Source: BP-133 sp040756995 | GTDB taxonomy: Bacteria > Actinomycetota > Acidimicrobiia > IMCC26256 > BP-133 | Direction: 5' to 3' | NCBI GenBank assembly: GCA_040756995.1 | Contig: JBFLYK010000015.1 | Location: 75,633-139,632 of the forward strand | Length of the DNA stretch: 64,000 nt | In this document: positions 52,738 to 61,499 of the stretch, one piece after another | How positions within the stretch are numbered: the stretch's first letter is position 1 | Layout: each line of letters begins with the position of its first letter | The notes under the pieces: generated by a model | The model's input: only the letters and a program-made list of their open reading frames with translations | Database searches by the model: none | Told to the model about the DNA's origin: nothing | Translations under genes and position numbers: made by a program

Positions 52738-53052
52738 ATGCCCCTGGCCCGAGGGAATCACCGGCTGCCTTCCGTCGATGAGAGCTGGCCGTATTCCGAT
52801 GCCGAGGACGAGTTGGCCGCCGAAGACGAGGTCGATCTCGACGTCCTCGAGCTCAGGGTTGATCCCCGGGCCTATCTAGGGCTCGACTCCGACGAGCGGG
52901 AGGTTCTCTTCCTCCGCTTCGGTCTGTCCGACGGGCGGGCCCGCTCGATGAAGGAGATCGCCCGGACCCTCAACGTGACGCACGCCCAGGCCCGCGAGCT
53001 CCTGGGCCGGGCGATCGAGAAGGTCCGCAACAGGGTCGCCCTGGAGGCCTGA
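52738..53052 (+). CDS. Stand-alone sigma-70 region 4 (HTH) protein
   Basis: 104 residues. An acidic N-terminus (SWPYSDAEDELAAEDEVDLD) precedes a sigma region 4 helix-turn-helix (LDSDEREVLFLRFGLSDGRA ... SMKEIARTLNVTHAQARELL ... AIEKVRNRV). No region 2 exists, so it cannot alone direct a promoter; it may bind RNA polymerase beta flap or the -35, or be a regulator. ATG 52738 has AGGAGG seven bases upstream. Follows the binding-protein gene by 56 bases. Confidence 0.88.
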   Translation: MPLARGNHRLPSVDESWPYSDAEDELAAEDEVDLDVLELRVDPRAYLGLDSDEREVLFLRFGLSDGRARSMKEIARTLNVTHAQARELLGRAIEKVRNRVALEA

Positions 53053-53089
53053 CCACCCGCCTACCATCGGTGGGTTGACAGCGCAGCGG

Positions 53090-53611
53090 TCATCCCTCCT
53101 CCGTCGGCGAGCAGACGCTCCACAGCCCCCGGCCGGTTCGGCGCGCCGCCAGCTCTTCGTCGAGCATGGCGCGGCCGTGGCGGCCGTTGGGCGGGATTAC
53201 CAGCAGGCGGGCGTACCCGCCGGCCAGGAGCTCGTCGTTGAAGCGGCGGCCGTCGACCTCGACATAGGCCAGCAGGCGGCCGAACCGGTCCCGGTGCTGG
53301 CGATCGAAGCGGAGGCGGACGGTGCGATCGGTGAGGCGCCCGGCCGTGAAGGCCGCCGCCTCGGGCCCGTAGCAGCCGACCGGCTTGTGCGGGTCGACCG
53401 TCTCGGGCGCGTCGACGCCGAGGAGGCGCACCCGCTCCCGCCGGCCGGCCACGGCGACGTCGAGCGTGTCGCCGTCGATCACCGCCGTGACCCGGGCCTG
53501 CGGCCCGTCCGGGCCGACCAACGACCGCGCCGTGCCGAGGCGCCACCCGCCGAGCGAGGTGGCGGCCAGCGCGGCCACGAGCACCGCCGACCCCCGGCGA
53601 GGGTGCACCAT
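53090..53611 (-). CDS. Secreted/membrane-anchored staphylococcal-nuclease-like protein
   Basis: 173 residues. An N-terminal hydrophobic stretch (AVLVAALAATSLGGW) may be a signal anchor. SNase catalytic residues are D46 and D48 (VIDGDTL), R62 and E70 (VRLLGVDAPE), and R109/R112 (RDRFGRLLAYV); C80 and C167 could pair. Cleaves DNA/RNA with calcium if active. ATG 53611; TACCAT lies nine bases upstream. Confidence 0.92.
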   Translation of the reverse strand: MVHPRRGSAVLVAALAATSLGGWRLGTARSLVGPDGPQARVTAVIDGDTLDVAVAGRRERVRLLGVDAPETVDPHKPVGCYGPEAAAFTAGRLTDRTVRLRFDRQHRDRFGRLLAYVEVDGRRFNDELLAGGYARLLVIPPNGRHGRAMLDEELAARRTGRGLWSVCSPTEEG

Positions 53612-53661
53612 CGGGGGCGGATGGTATCGGCGGCCCGTCCGGCCTCCGGGGGGATTTCCTC

Positions 53662-54234
53662 ATGACCGCCGTCACCCCCGCCCGGGTCCCCAAGGCCCGG
53701 GTGGCGCTGCTCGTCGTCGTGGCCCTCGTGGTGTCGGCCCTGGCGGCGTCGGCCACCGCCGTGGCCCTCAGCAGCCGGTCCGACCTGTCGTCGACACGGC
53801 GCGGCGTCGACGACGCCTGGAGCAGGCTGCGGCCCTCGCTCGACGAGCGGTACCGCCACCTGAGGGAGGCGGCGGCCGCCGCCCGGACCCGGCTCAACGC
53901 CACCCGGTCGGTGTTCGACGAGATCGACGGGGCCGTGGCCGCCTGGCCCGGCACCGCCCGGCAGGCCACGGACCGGCAGGTCGCCGCCGCCGCCGAGCTC
54001 GAAGGGCTCGCCGCCCGGCTGGCGGCCACGGTGGCGTCGACACCGCGGCTGCGCGGCGCGCCCGACGTGACGGCGGCCCTGGACCGCCTGCGGGCCACCG
54101 ACACCACCGCCGGCCGCGGCGCCTACAACGCGGCGGTGAACGCCTACCACCGGGCCCGGGGCGGTTTCCCCCGGCGGCTGGTCGCCGGCGCCCTCGGCTA
54201 CGAGGAGCGCCGGATGCTGGAAGTCCCGGTTTAA
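53662..54234 (+). CDS. LemA-like membrane protein
   Basis: 190 residues. One N-terminal helix (VALLVVVALVVSALAASATAV), then a helical bundle: GVDDAWSRLRPSLDERYRHL, and the C-terminal AYNAAVNAYHRARGGFPRRLVAGALGY that matches the end of LemA proteins (FP..LVA..FGY). LemA proteins are of uncertain function at the envelope. ATG 53662. It lies 50 bases from the divergent nuclease and just upstream of galE. Confidence 0.78.
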   Translation: MTAVTPARVPKARVALLVVVALVVSALAASATAVALSSRSDLSSTRRGVDDAWSRLRPSLDERYRHLREAAAAARTRLNATRSVFDEIDGAVAAWPGTARQATDRQVAAAAELEGLAARLAATVASTPRLRGAPDVTAALDRLRATDTTAGRGAYNAAVNAYHRARGGFPRRLVAGALGYEERRMLEVPV

Positions 54235-54271
54235 GCCGGAGTACCGGCCCGCCGTCGCCGCCGCCGGCCGA

Positions 54272-54277
54272 TACGGT
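54272..54277 (+). promoter_or_regulatory. -10 box TACGGT for leaderless galE
   Basis: TACGGT is followed by seven bases and ATG 54285. Confidence 0.6.
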
Positions 54278-54284
54278 TGCACGG

Positions 54285-55271
54285 ATGAAGCTTCTCGTGG
54301 TGGGTGGGGCGGGCTACATCGGCAGCGTCGTGGCCGCCCAGCTGATCGACGCCGGGCACACCGTCACCGTGGCCGACAACCTCTCGAAGGGCCACGAGTG
54401 GGCCGTCCCGCCGAAGGCCACCTTCGTGGAGGTCGACGTGCTCGACGCTCCGGCGCTGACCGAGGTGGTCGGCGACGGCTTCGACGGTGTGCTGCACTTC
54501 GCGGCCCTGTCGCTGGTCGGCGAATCGGTCACTGAACCCGTCCGGTACTTCCGGACCAACGTCGCCGGCACGCTGAACCTGCTCGACGCCGTCCGGGCCG
54601 CCGGAGTCGAACGCCTCGTCTTCTCGTCGACGGCGGCGACCTACGGCGAACCGGAGGAGGTGCCGATCCTCGAGACGGCGGCCACCGTTCCGACGAACCC
54701 CTACGGTGCCTCGAAGCTGTCGGTCGACATGGCCATCGGCGCCGAATGCGCCGCCGCGGCCGCCCGGGGTCAGGCGTTCGGGGCCACCAGCCTGCGGTAC
54801 TTCAACGTGGCCGGCGCCTCCGGCGACTACGGCGAGCTCCACGACCCCGAGACCCACCTGATCCCGCTGGTCCTGCGGGTGGCGGCCGGCCTGCGGGAGT
54901 CCGTCCAGATCTTCGGCACCGACTACCCCACTCCCGACGGGACGGCGGTGCGGGACTACATCCACGTCGAGGACCTCGCCCGCGCCCACCTGCTGGCCCT
55001 CGACGCCATCACCCCCGGGACCCACGCCATCTACAACCTCGGCAACGGGACAGGGTTCTCCGTCCGGGAGGTGGTGGAGGCCTGCCGGGCGGTCACCGGC
55101 CATCCGATCCCGGCCGTCGAAGTCGGGCGGCGGGCCGGGGACCCGGCCGTCCTCGTGGCCTCCAGCGACAAGATCCGCCGGGAGCTGGGCTGGGTGCCGG
55201 AAAAGCCGTCGCTCGAGGCGATGGTGGGTGACGCCTGGGCCTGGATCCAGGCCAACCGGCACCGTCACTAG
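54285..55271 (+). CDS. galE: UDP-glucose 4-epimerase
   Basis: 328 residues, extended SDR family. NAD site GGAGYIGS (residues 7-14), catalytic S114-S115-T116, Y140 and K144 (NPYGASK), SLRYFNVAGASGDYGE and the domain end GTAVRDYIHVEDLARAH. Interconverts UDP-glucose and UDP-galactose, feeding cell-wall galactan or other glycans. ATG 54285 is leaderless, so it can be transcribed apart from the LemA-like gene. Confidence 0.97.
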   Translation: MKLLVVGGAGYIGSVVAAQLIDAGHTVTVADNLSKGHEWAVPPKATFVEVDVLDAPALTEVVGDGFDGVLHFAALSLVGESVTEPVRYFRTNVAGTLNLLDAVRAAGVERLVFSSTAATYGEPEEVPILETAATVPTNPYGASKLSVDMAIGAECAAAAARGQAFGATSLRYFNVAGASGDYGELHDPETHLIPLVLRVAAGLRESVQIFGTDYPTPDGTAVRDYIHVEDLARAHLLALDAITPGTHAIYNLGNGTGFSVREVVEACRAVTGHPIPAVEVGRRAGDPAVLVASSDKIRRELGWVPEKPSLEAMVGDAWAWIQANRHRH

Positions 55272-55299
55272 GCAGCTTCACCTGGCTCCCGGGAGGCAA

Positions 55300-56121
55300 T
55301 CAGCCGGCGCCCCCCGGCCACCACAGCGTGACGTGGGGCCGGGGGTTGATGGGCGGCAGGAGCGCCGCCACTTCGGGATCACGTTCGGCCGGCAGGCACA
55401 GCCGTCGCCGCGTGAAGGCGACGAGCTCGTCGTGCTCGTGGTCGGTCCAGCGGGGCGGCGCGTCGAACTCCTCCAGGTCGACGTCGAGGCCGAGGTCCCG
55501 CAGGACGGCGGCGGCGTCCCGCGCCGTCGGACGGGTCGGACGGGGAACACCGTGGAAGTGCTCCCACAGCGGATTGAGCAGCGCCTGGGGATGGGAGGCG
55601 GTGATCTCGACCACGACCCGCCGCCGGGCGTGGTCGGTGAGCGCCAGCACGAACGGGACGAGGTCACCGACGTTGTAGAGGACGTGGTGGCAGACGACCA
55701 CGTCGGCCGGCCCGACGTCGCCGGCGGCGGCGGGCCAGAGACCCTCCACCTCGCGGTGGTCGATCCCCTGCCGATCGGCCAGCTCGGCGAAGGCGGCCAG
55801 CATCCCGGAGCTCTGGTCGACGGCCGTGATGGCCGCCCCCGGTGGGCACAGCGGCAGGCTGGCCGCTCCCCCGCCGGCGCCGACGTCGACGATCGAGCCG
55901 CCGTCGGGGAGCGCCTCCAGCGCCCGCTGCTGCGACGGGGTGCGGGGCCCCGTTCGAGCGGCCAGCGCCTCCTCGGCGGCCCGGGCGAAGAGGCCGGTCG
56001 GGCAGCCCCAGGGCGTCTCGGGGGCGGCGGCCAGGATCCCGGCCGGAATGGCCCAGGACTCGAGGTCCTCCCGCCAGCGGCGGGCCGAGTCCGGAAGCGG
56101 CATGTCGGGGGCGTCGGTCAT
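55300..56121 (-). CDS. SAM-dependent methyltransferase
   Basis: 273 residues. SAM-binding IVDVGAGGGAASLPLCPPGA, then AITAVDQSSGMLAAF and DVVVCHHVLYNVGDLVPFVL. The C-terminal part (WTDHEHDELVAFTRRRLCLP) fits the UbiE/Methyltransf_25 group. Substrate unknown. ATG 56121 is leaderless (TAACGT seven bases upstream). Convergent with galE. Confidence 0.88.
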   Translation of the reverse strand: MTDAPDMPLPDSARRWREDLESWAIPAGILAAAPETPWGCPTGLFARAAEEALAARTGPRTPSQQRALEALPDGGSIVDVGAGGGAASLPLCPPGAAITAVDQSSGMLAAFAELADRQGIDHREVEGLWPAAAGDVGPADVVVCHHVLYNVGDLVPFVLALTDHARRRVVVEITASHPQALLNPLWEHFHGVPRPTRPTARDAAAVLRDLGLDVDLEEFDAPPRWTDHEHDELVAFTRRRLCLPAERDPEVAALLPPINPRPHVTLWWPGGAG

Positions 56122-56128
56122 CGCCTCG

Positions 56129-56134
56129 ACGTTA
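56129..56134 (-). promoter_or_regulatory. -10 box TAACGT for leaderless methyltransferase gene
   Basis: On the minus strand TAACGT is followed by seven bases and ATG 56121. Confidence 0.55.
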
Positions 56135-56157
56135 TCCGTGGTCGCCGTTCGCCCCTT

Positions 56158-56163
56158 TAGCCT
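56158..56163 (+). promoter_or_regulatory. -10 box TAGCCT for the small membrane protein gene
   Basis: TAGCCT ends eight bases before ATG 56172. Confidence 0.5.
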
Positions 56164-56171
56164 GACGGTGC

Positions 56172-56402
56172 ATGGGGGATGCGGCGGTGGCGATCGTGGT
56201 CGGGTTGGTGGTGGCCGGAGTCATCGCCTTCCGCCGCGCCCGCGGCGTGTTGACCCCGGAGGCCCGGAGGGTGGCCGCTCGGCCCGGCCTCCGGACCCGT
56301 ACCCGCCAGGCCGCCACCACCGGCCTCACGGTCGGCCGGGTGGCCGTCGGCGTCGCCGCCCTCGTCGGCATCGTCTGGCTGGCCACGGAGCTGTTCACGT
56401 GA
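56172..56402 (+). CDS. Small membrane protein of unknown function
   Basis: 76 residues with two hydrophobic helices (DAAVAIVVGLVVAGVIAF; VGVAALVGIVWLATELF) and a basic loop between them. No family recognised. ATG 56172 with TAGCCT eight bases upstream (leaderless). Its stop overlaps the GTG of the next gene (GTGA), so both are one transcription unit. Confidence 0.75.
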   Translation: MGDAAVAIVVGLVVAGVIAFRRARGVLTPEARRVAARPGLRTRTRQAATTGLTVGRVAVGVAALVGIVWLATELFT

Positions 56403-56647
56403 CGGCGGTCAACCCCGAACCGCTGCCGGAGGATCTCCTCGTTCCGCATCCCCGGCGCCTGCCACCCGAGCATCCGCAATACGAGGAGATCATGGCCGCC
56501 CACGCCGACGCGATCCGCCACGGCCGGAGCCTCTACCGCGATCCGGAAACCGACCTGTACGTGATGACCGCCGTCCATCTGTGGGAACGCGGCTACTGCT
56601 GCTACTCCGGCTGCCGGCACTGCCCCTGGGTCGACCGCGACCGCTAA
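56399..56647 (+). CDS. DUF5522 Cys-rich small protein
   Basis: 82 residues from GTG 56399. The C-terminus ERGYCCYSGCRHCPW is the signature of DUF5522; four cysteines suggest metal or Fe-S binding. The middle helix (YEEIMAAHADAIRHGRSLYRD) is also typical. GTGA overlap with the small membrane protein gene suggests a shared function, which is unknown. Confidence 0.85.
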   Translation: MTAVNPEPLPEDLLVPHPRRLPPEHPQYEEIMAAHADAIRHGRSLYRDPETDLYVMTAVHLWERGYCCYSGCRHCPWVDRDR

Positions 56648-56694
56648 GCCAGTACGGCCGGGGGGGGGGCGGGGGCCCCACGCTCCGGAGGAGT

Positions 56695-56764
56695 CGAGCA
56701 TCTCGGAGACTGCGGGCCGGAGGGGGTGGAGGAGGCGCGGCCCGGCGGGTCTCCGAGATGCTCG
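56695..56764. terminator. Bidirectional terminator: 16-bp perfect inverted repeat
   Basis: CGAGCATCTCGGAGAC at 56695-56710 pairs exactly with its complement at 56749-56764. An inner CGGGCCG/CGGCCCG (56713-56719/56738-56744) extends the fold. It lies between the convergent DUF5522 and gltB genes, in a 178-base gap that also holds a run of ten or more G near 56660. Confidence 0.7.
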
Positions 56765-56825
56765 GTCAGGAGCCCCGGGGCGGCGAAGCCGCCAGAAACA
56801 TGCCTCGGCGGGAGGGCGCAGCCCG

Positions 56826-59800
56826 CTAGGCCGAGGCGCCGAGCATGCCCTCGTGGGCCCGTTCGATGCGGGCCACCTCGTCGACTGGGGCCACCCACCA
56901 GAAGGACCGGACGGTGGCGTCCCAGTCGGCCAGCAGCGCGGCGGCCAGGACGGAGCCGGTGTGCTCCCGGTGGCGCTCGACGAGGAAGCGCAGTTCGGCC
57001 GCCTGGGCGTCGTTGGGCCGGCGGGACTCCACCAGCTGCGAGTTGAGGCGGGCGCCGAGGAGGCCGTCGGGGTCGTAGACGTAGGCCTCGCCACCGGTCA
57101 TGCCGGCGCCGAGGTTGTGGCCCACCGGCCCCAGGACGACGACGGTGCCGCCGGTCATGTACTCGCAGCAGTGATCGCCGGTGCCCTCGACCACCGCCAC
57201 CGCCCCGCTGTTGCGGACGGCGAAGCGCTCCCCCACCCGGCCGGCAACGAACAGCTGGCCTCCGGTGGCGCCGTAGAGCAGCGTGTTGCCGGCCAGCGTC
57301 GGTGTCCCGGCGTCGTCGGCCGGCGGCCGGATGACGATCCGACCGCCGCCCATCCCCTTGCCCACGTAGTCGTTGGCCTCGCCGGTGAGCTCGAGCGTGA
57401 CGCCGTCGGCCAGGAAGGCTCCGAAGCTCTGCCCGGCGACGCCGGTGTAGCGGGCCTGGACGGTACCGGGGGGAAGCCCGTCGCCCCATTCGATCCCGAT
57501 GATGCCGCCGAGCTCGGCGCCGATCGTGCGGTCGGCGTTGGTGATCGTGTAGTCGAGCGTGACGTCCTGGCCGTCCCACAGGCCGTAGAAGGCGTCCTCG
57601 GCCAGCCGCCGGCCGAGTTCCGAGCGGGGCCGCTGGATGTCGACGCCGGACACGAAGCGCCGCACGCCGGACGGGTCGGCGGGCGGGGCCAGCAGGTACG
57701 ACAGGTCGAGCGAGTCGGCCCGGGGGTCGCCGGTCTCCTTCTGGCGCAACAGCTCCACCCGGCCGATGGCCTCGTCGAGCGAACGCATTCCCAGCGACGC
57801 CAGCAGGCCGCGCACCTCTTCGGCGATGAACAGGAGGTACTGGGCCACGCCCTCGGCGGTGCCGGCGAACTTCGCCCGCAGGTTCGGCCGCTGGGTGGCG
57901 ATCCCGGCCGGGCAGGTGTCCTTGTGGCAGGCCCGGACCATGATGCAGCCTTCGGCCAGCATCAGCGCCGTGCCGAACGAGTACTCGTCGGCGCCGAGCA
58001 GGGCGGCCATGAGGATGTCCCGGCCGGTCTTCATGCCGCCGTCGACCCGGATGCGCACCCGGTCCCGCAGATCGTTGTCACACAAGGCCCGTTGCGTGTC
58101 GGCCAGACCCAGCTCCCACGGCATGCCGGCGTGTTTGATGGAGGACAGCGGCGACGCGCCCGTCCCGCCGTTGTTGCCCGAGATCATCACGACGTCGGCC
58201 AGCGCCTTGACCACGCCGGCGGCGATGGTGCCGACGCCGTCCTCGGCCACGAGCTTGACCGACACGTCGGCCATCGGATTGACCTGCTTGAGGTCGTAGA
58301 TGAGCTGGGCCAGATCCTCGATGGAGTAGATGTCGTGGTGGGGTGGCGGGGAGATGAGCCCCACGCCGGGCTGGGTGTGGCGCAGCCGGGCGATCTCGGC
58401 CGACACCTTGTGACCCGGCAGGTGGCCGCCCTCGCCGGGCTTGGAGCCCTGGGCCATCTTGATGTTGAGCTCGTCGGCGAAGGCGCAGTACTCGGGCGTC
58501 ACGCCGAAGCGGCCCGAGGCGATCTGCTTGATGCGGGAGTTGATGTCGGCCGCTGTGCCCCGGGTCCGGTAGCGGTGGCGGCTCTCGCCCCCCTCACCGC
58601 AGTTGTTGCGGGCGCCGACCATGTTGAGGGCCAGCGCCAGGGTCTCGTGGGCTTCGGCCGACAGCGAGCCGTGCGACATCGCCCCGGACGAGAACCGCCG
58701 GGTGATGGCCAGCGCCGGTTCGACCTCGTCGAGAGGGACGGGGTCGCCGGCCGGGACGAACTCCAGCAGGTCGTGGAGCTCGGTGGTCGGCCGGTTGTTG
58801 ACCAGCTCGGCGAACCCGGCGTAGAGGTCGGCCCGGCCGTCGGCCACGGCCCGCTGCAGGAGATGGGCGCCCCGCAGCTCGTCGGGATGGACCGCGACGC
58901 TGTCGCCCTGGCCGTCGGGTGCCGCCTGCCCGAGGCCGACGGTGGCGTGGAGCGCCTCGATGGCGTCGGGGTGGCTGGCGTGGTACTCGCCGCCCTTGCG
59001 GAAGCGGACGAAGCCCGGACTGTCGAGCTCCGCCCGGTCGGCGGCGAAGGCCGCCTCGTGGCGGCGGAGGGTGTCCTCGCCGAGGGCGGCGAACCCGAGG
59101 CCGCCGATGACCGACGCTGTGCCGGCCAGGCAGGTGTCGATCACCTCGGCGGCGAGGCCGAGGGCTTCGAAGATCTGGGCGCCGCGGTATCCGTCGACGG
59201 TGGAGATGCCCATCTTGGAGGCGATCTTGAGGACGCCGTCCTCCAGCGCCGCCCGCAGCCGGGTCTGGGCCTCGGCCGAGTCGGTCTCGCCGAGCTGGTC
59301 GGTGTCGGCCAGCAGGGCCACGCTCTCCAGCGCCAGGCGGGGGCAGATGGCGTCGGCGCCGTAGCCGAGGAGGCAGGCGACGGCGGCCACGTCGCGGGCG
59401 TCGCCGGTGTCGACCACCACCGAGGCGTCGGACCGCAGCCGGGCGGTGATCAGCCGGTGGTGCACCGCCCCGGTGGCCAGAAGGCCCGGCACCGGCGCCC
59501 GGTTGGGGCCGATGCCGGTGTTGGCCACCACGACGATGGCCGCTCCCCCGTCCCGAACCGCCGCCTCGGCCTCGTCGGCCAGCCGGGCGACGGCCGCGCC
59601 GAGACCGGCCGGCCCGTCGGCCACCGGGAAGGTGGCGTCGAGCCGCACCGCCGGGAACGGCGCCCGGTCGGGGTCGAGGAGGTGGTCGACGGCGTCGGGA
59701 TAGAGCAGGAAGGTCGGCAGCTCCAGCAGCCGGGCCGCCTCCGGCTCTTCGCTGAGCAGCGGTGACCGGGGGCCGAGGCAGGTCCGCAGCGACATCACCA

Positions 59801-61391
59801 GCCGTTCCCGGAGGTGGTCGATCGGCGGGTTCGTGACCTGGGCGAAGCGCTGCTTGAGGAAGTGGTGCACCAGCCGCGGTCGCTTGGCCACCGCGGCGAA
59901 CGGCGTGTCGTCCCCCATCGAGAACGTCGGCTCCTTGGCGTCGGTGGCCATCGGCTTGAGGACCATGGCCACCTCCTCCTTGTTGACGCCGAAGGCGACC
60001 TGGGTCCGGGCGATGTGCTCCTCGTCGGGCAGTTCCATCTGCGGCGTGCCGATCGGGAAGCGGCGCAGCCCCTCGTAGGCCCACCGGGAGTACGGCGCCC
60101 GCCGGGCCAGCGAGCGCTTGATGATTGCGTCGCTCTGGAAGCCCCTGTTGCCGTCAAGGCTGCCGTCGGGGTCGACGCAGAGCATCTGGCCCGGACCGAG
60201 CCGGCCCCGGCGCACCTTGCCGTGACCGCTGATCGGCACGGCCCCCACCTCGGAGGCGCAGACCACGAAGCCGTCGTCGCAGACCTGGAACCGCAACGGC
60301 CGCAGCCCGTTGCGGTCGAGCGCCGCGCCGGCCCGGCGGCCGTCGGTGAAGATGAGGCCGGCGGGGCCGTCCCACGGCTCGGACAGGCAGGCGTGGTAGC
60401 GGAAGAAGTCGCCGACCTCGGCCGGCAGGTCCCGGCTGCCTTCCCAGGCCTCGGGGACGAGCATGGCCAGGGCGTGGCGGATGTCGCGCCCGCCCCGGAC
60501 GAGGAGCTCCACCGCGCTGTCGAGCTTGCCGGAGTCGGAGTCCTCCGGGTCGAGCAGCGGGGAGAACAGCTCCTCGGGGCCGAGGCCGGCCGCCTCGGTG
60601 CCGAGCCGGCCGCGGGCGGCCATGCGGTGCTCGTTGCCCCGCAGCGTGTTGATCTCGCCGTTGTGGCACAGGTAGCGGAACGGCTGGGCCCGCTCCCAGG
60701 CCGGGGTCGTGTTGGTCGAGAAGCGGGAGTGGAAGATGGCCAGGGGCGCGTCGAAGTCCGAAGCGGCGAGGTCGGGATAGAAGGCCGACAGGGCGTCGCT
60801 CATGACCAGCGCCTTGTAGACCACGGTGGCGAAGGACCAGCTGGCGAAGTAGTGCCGGACCCCCGCCGCCCGGCAGGCGGCCTCGGCCCGGCGCCGGGCC
60901 CGGAAGCAGCGCCGCTCGCTGTCCAGGGCGTCGGCGGCGGCGGGCACGGCGAGGATCGCCTGCCCGAAGTGCGGGGCGCTGCGCCGGGCGGCCGCCCCCA
61001 GCAACGTGTCGTCGGTCGGAACCGTGCGCCACCCGAGCACGGCGAGCCCTTCGGCCGTGCAGGCGTCGGCCACCGCCTGCTCGGCGGTGCGGCGGGCGGC
61101 ATCGTCGACCCCGTCGAGGAAGGCGCTGACCACCCCGAGCCGGGACCCGGCGGGGACCGTCAGGCGGGCCTCGGTCGCCACCCGGGTGAAGAACTTCTGG
61201 GGGACGGGCAGCAGGATGCCGGCGCCGTCGCCGGAGACGCCGTCGGCGGCCACCGCCGACCGGTGACGCACGCAGGCCAGGCCCACCAGCGCGGAGTCGA
61301 GCAGGGCCCGGCTGGCCCTTCCCTCGACGTCGGCGACGAGGCCGATGCCGCAGGCGTCGCGGTCGAAGCGGGCGGGTGGTCGGAAGCTCAT
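56826..61391 (-). CDS. gltB: Glutamate synthase large subunit (NADPH/ferredoxin GOGAT)
   Basis: 1521 residues, complete. An N-terminal class II glutamine amidotransferase has catalytic Cys14 (RDACGIGLVAD), so 13 residues form the propeptide. The FMN-binding synthase domain includes GEGGESRHRYRTRG, KMAQGSKPGEGGHLPGHKVS, ISGNNGGTGASPLSS and the 3Fe-4S cluster loop MVRACHKDTCPAGIATQ. The C-terminal beta-helix domain (GXXGXXG repeats such as GGTVVVLGPVGHNLGAGMTGG) is last. Makes two glutamates from glutamine and 2-oxoglutarate. No gltD follows. ATG 61391 has GGAGAGG four bases upstream. A terminator-like hairpin precedes it. Confidence 0.98.
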   Translation of the reverse strand: MSFRPPARFDRDACGIGLVADVEGRASRALLDSALVGLACVRHRSAVAADGVSGDGAGILLPVPQKFFTRVATEARLTVPAGSRLGVVSAFLDGVDDAARRTAEQAVADACTAEGLAVLGWRTVPTDDTLLGAAARRSAPHFGQAILAVPAAADALDSERRCFRARRRAEAACRAAGVRHYFASWSFATVVYKALVMSDALSAFYPDLAASDFDAPLAIFHSRFSTNTTPAWERAQPFRYLCHNGEINTLRGNEHRMAARGRLGTEAAGLGPEELFSPLLDPEDSDSGKLDSAVELLVRGGRDIRHALAMLVPEAWEGSRDLPAEVGDFFRYHACLSEPWDGPAGLIFTDGRRAGAALDRNGLRPLRFQVCDDGFVVCASEVGAVPISGHGKVRRGRLGPGQMLCVDPDGSLDGNRGFQSDAIIKRSLARRAPYSRWAYEGLRRFPIGTPQMELPDEEHIARTQVAFGVNKEEVAMVLKPMATDAKEPTFSMGDDTPFAAVAKRPRLVHHFLKQRFAQVTNPPIDHLRERLVMSLRTCLGPRSPLLSEEPEAARLLELPTFLLYPDAVDHLLDPDRAPFPAVRLDATFPVADGPAGLGAAVARLADEAEAAVRDGGAAIVVVANTGIGPNRAPVPGLLATGAVHHRLITARLRSDASVVVDTGDARDVAAVACLLGYGADAICPRLALESVALLADTDQLGETDSAEAQTRLRAALEDGVLKIASKMGISTVDGYRGAQIFEALGLAAEVIDTCLAGTASVIGGLGFAALGEDTLRRHEAAFAADRAELDSPGFVRFRKGGEYHASHPDAIEALHATVGLGQAAPDGQGDSVAVHPDELRGAHLLQRAVADGRADLYAGFAELVNNRPTTELHDLLEFVPAGDPVPLDEVEPALAITRRFSSGAMSHGSLSAEAHETLALALNMVGARNNCGEGGESRHRYRTRGTAADINSRIKQIASGRFGVTPEYCAFADELNIKMAQGSKPGEGGHLPGHKVSAEIARLRHTQPGVGLISPPPHHDIYSIEDLAQLIYDLKQVNPMADVSVKLVAEDGVGTIAAGVVKALADVVMISGNNGGTGASPLSSIKHAGMPWELGLADTQRALCDNDLRDRVRIRVDGGMKTGRDILMAALLGADEYSFGTALMLAEGCIMVRACHKDTCPAGIATQRPNLRAKFAGTAEGVAQYLLFIAEEVRGLLASLGMRSLDEAIGRVELLRQKETGDPRADSLDLSYLLAPPADPSGVRRFVSGVDIQRPRSELGRRLAEDAFYGLWDGQDVTLDYTITNADRTIGAELGGIIGIEWGDGLPPGTVQARYTGVAGQSFGAFLADGVTLELTGEANDYVGKGMGGGRIVIRPPADDAGTPTLAGNTLLYGATGGQLFVAGRVGERFAVRNSGAVAVVEGTGDHCCEYMTGGTVVVLGPVGHNLGAGMTGGEAYVYDPDGLLGARLNSQLVESRRPNDAQAAELRFLVERHREHTGSVLAAALLADWDATVRSFWWVAPVDEVARIERAHEGMLGASA

Positions 61392-61424
61392 ACAACCTCT
61401 CCAAGTCGTGGCTCAGAGCGCGCG

Positions 61425-61467
61425 AAAAAGGCGCCGTCCCTGCACCTCTGGCGGTTGGGACGACGCC
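61425..61467 (-). terminator. Factor-independent terminator/attenuator hairpin in the gltB leader
   Basis: On the minus strand GGCGTCGTCCC (61467-61457) pairs with GGGACGGCGCC (61440-61430), one G-U pair, 16-base loop, followed directly by TTTTT (61429-61425). It lies 33 bases past the WS/DGAT stop and 33 bases before gltB ATG. Confidence 0.6.
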
Positions 61468-61482
61468 GGTGTCGTGACCCCC

Positions 61483-61488
61483 ATGATA
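61483..61488 (-). promoter_or_regulatory. Possible -10 box TATCAT before the gltB attenuator
   Basis: TATCAT on the minus strand would place transcription start near 61476, so the hairpin at 61467-61430 would fall in the gltB leader. No good -35 is visible. Confidence 0.35.
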
Positions 61489-61499
61489 CCGGACTTCCC

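Noticed and set aside
56657..56670. Run of ten or more G as a sequencing error that breaks a gene
   Set aside because: It falls between two complete genes, so no frame is affected.
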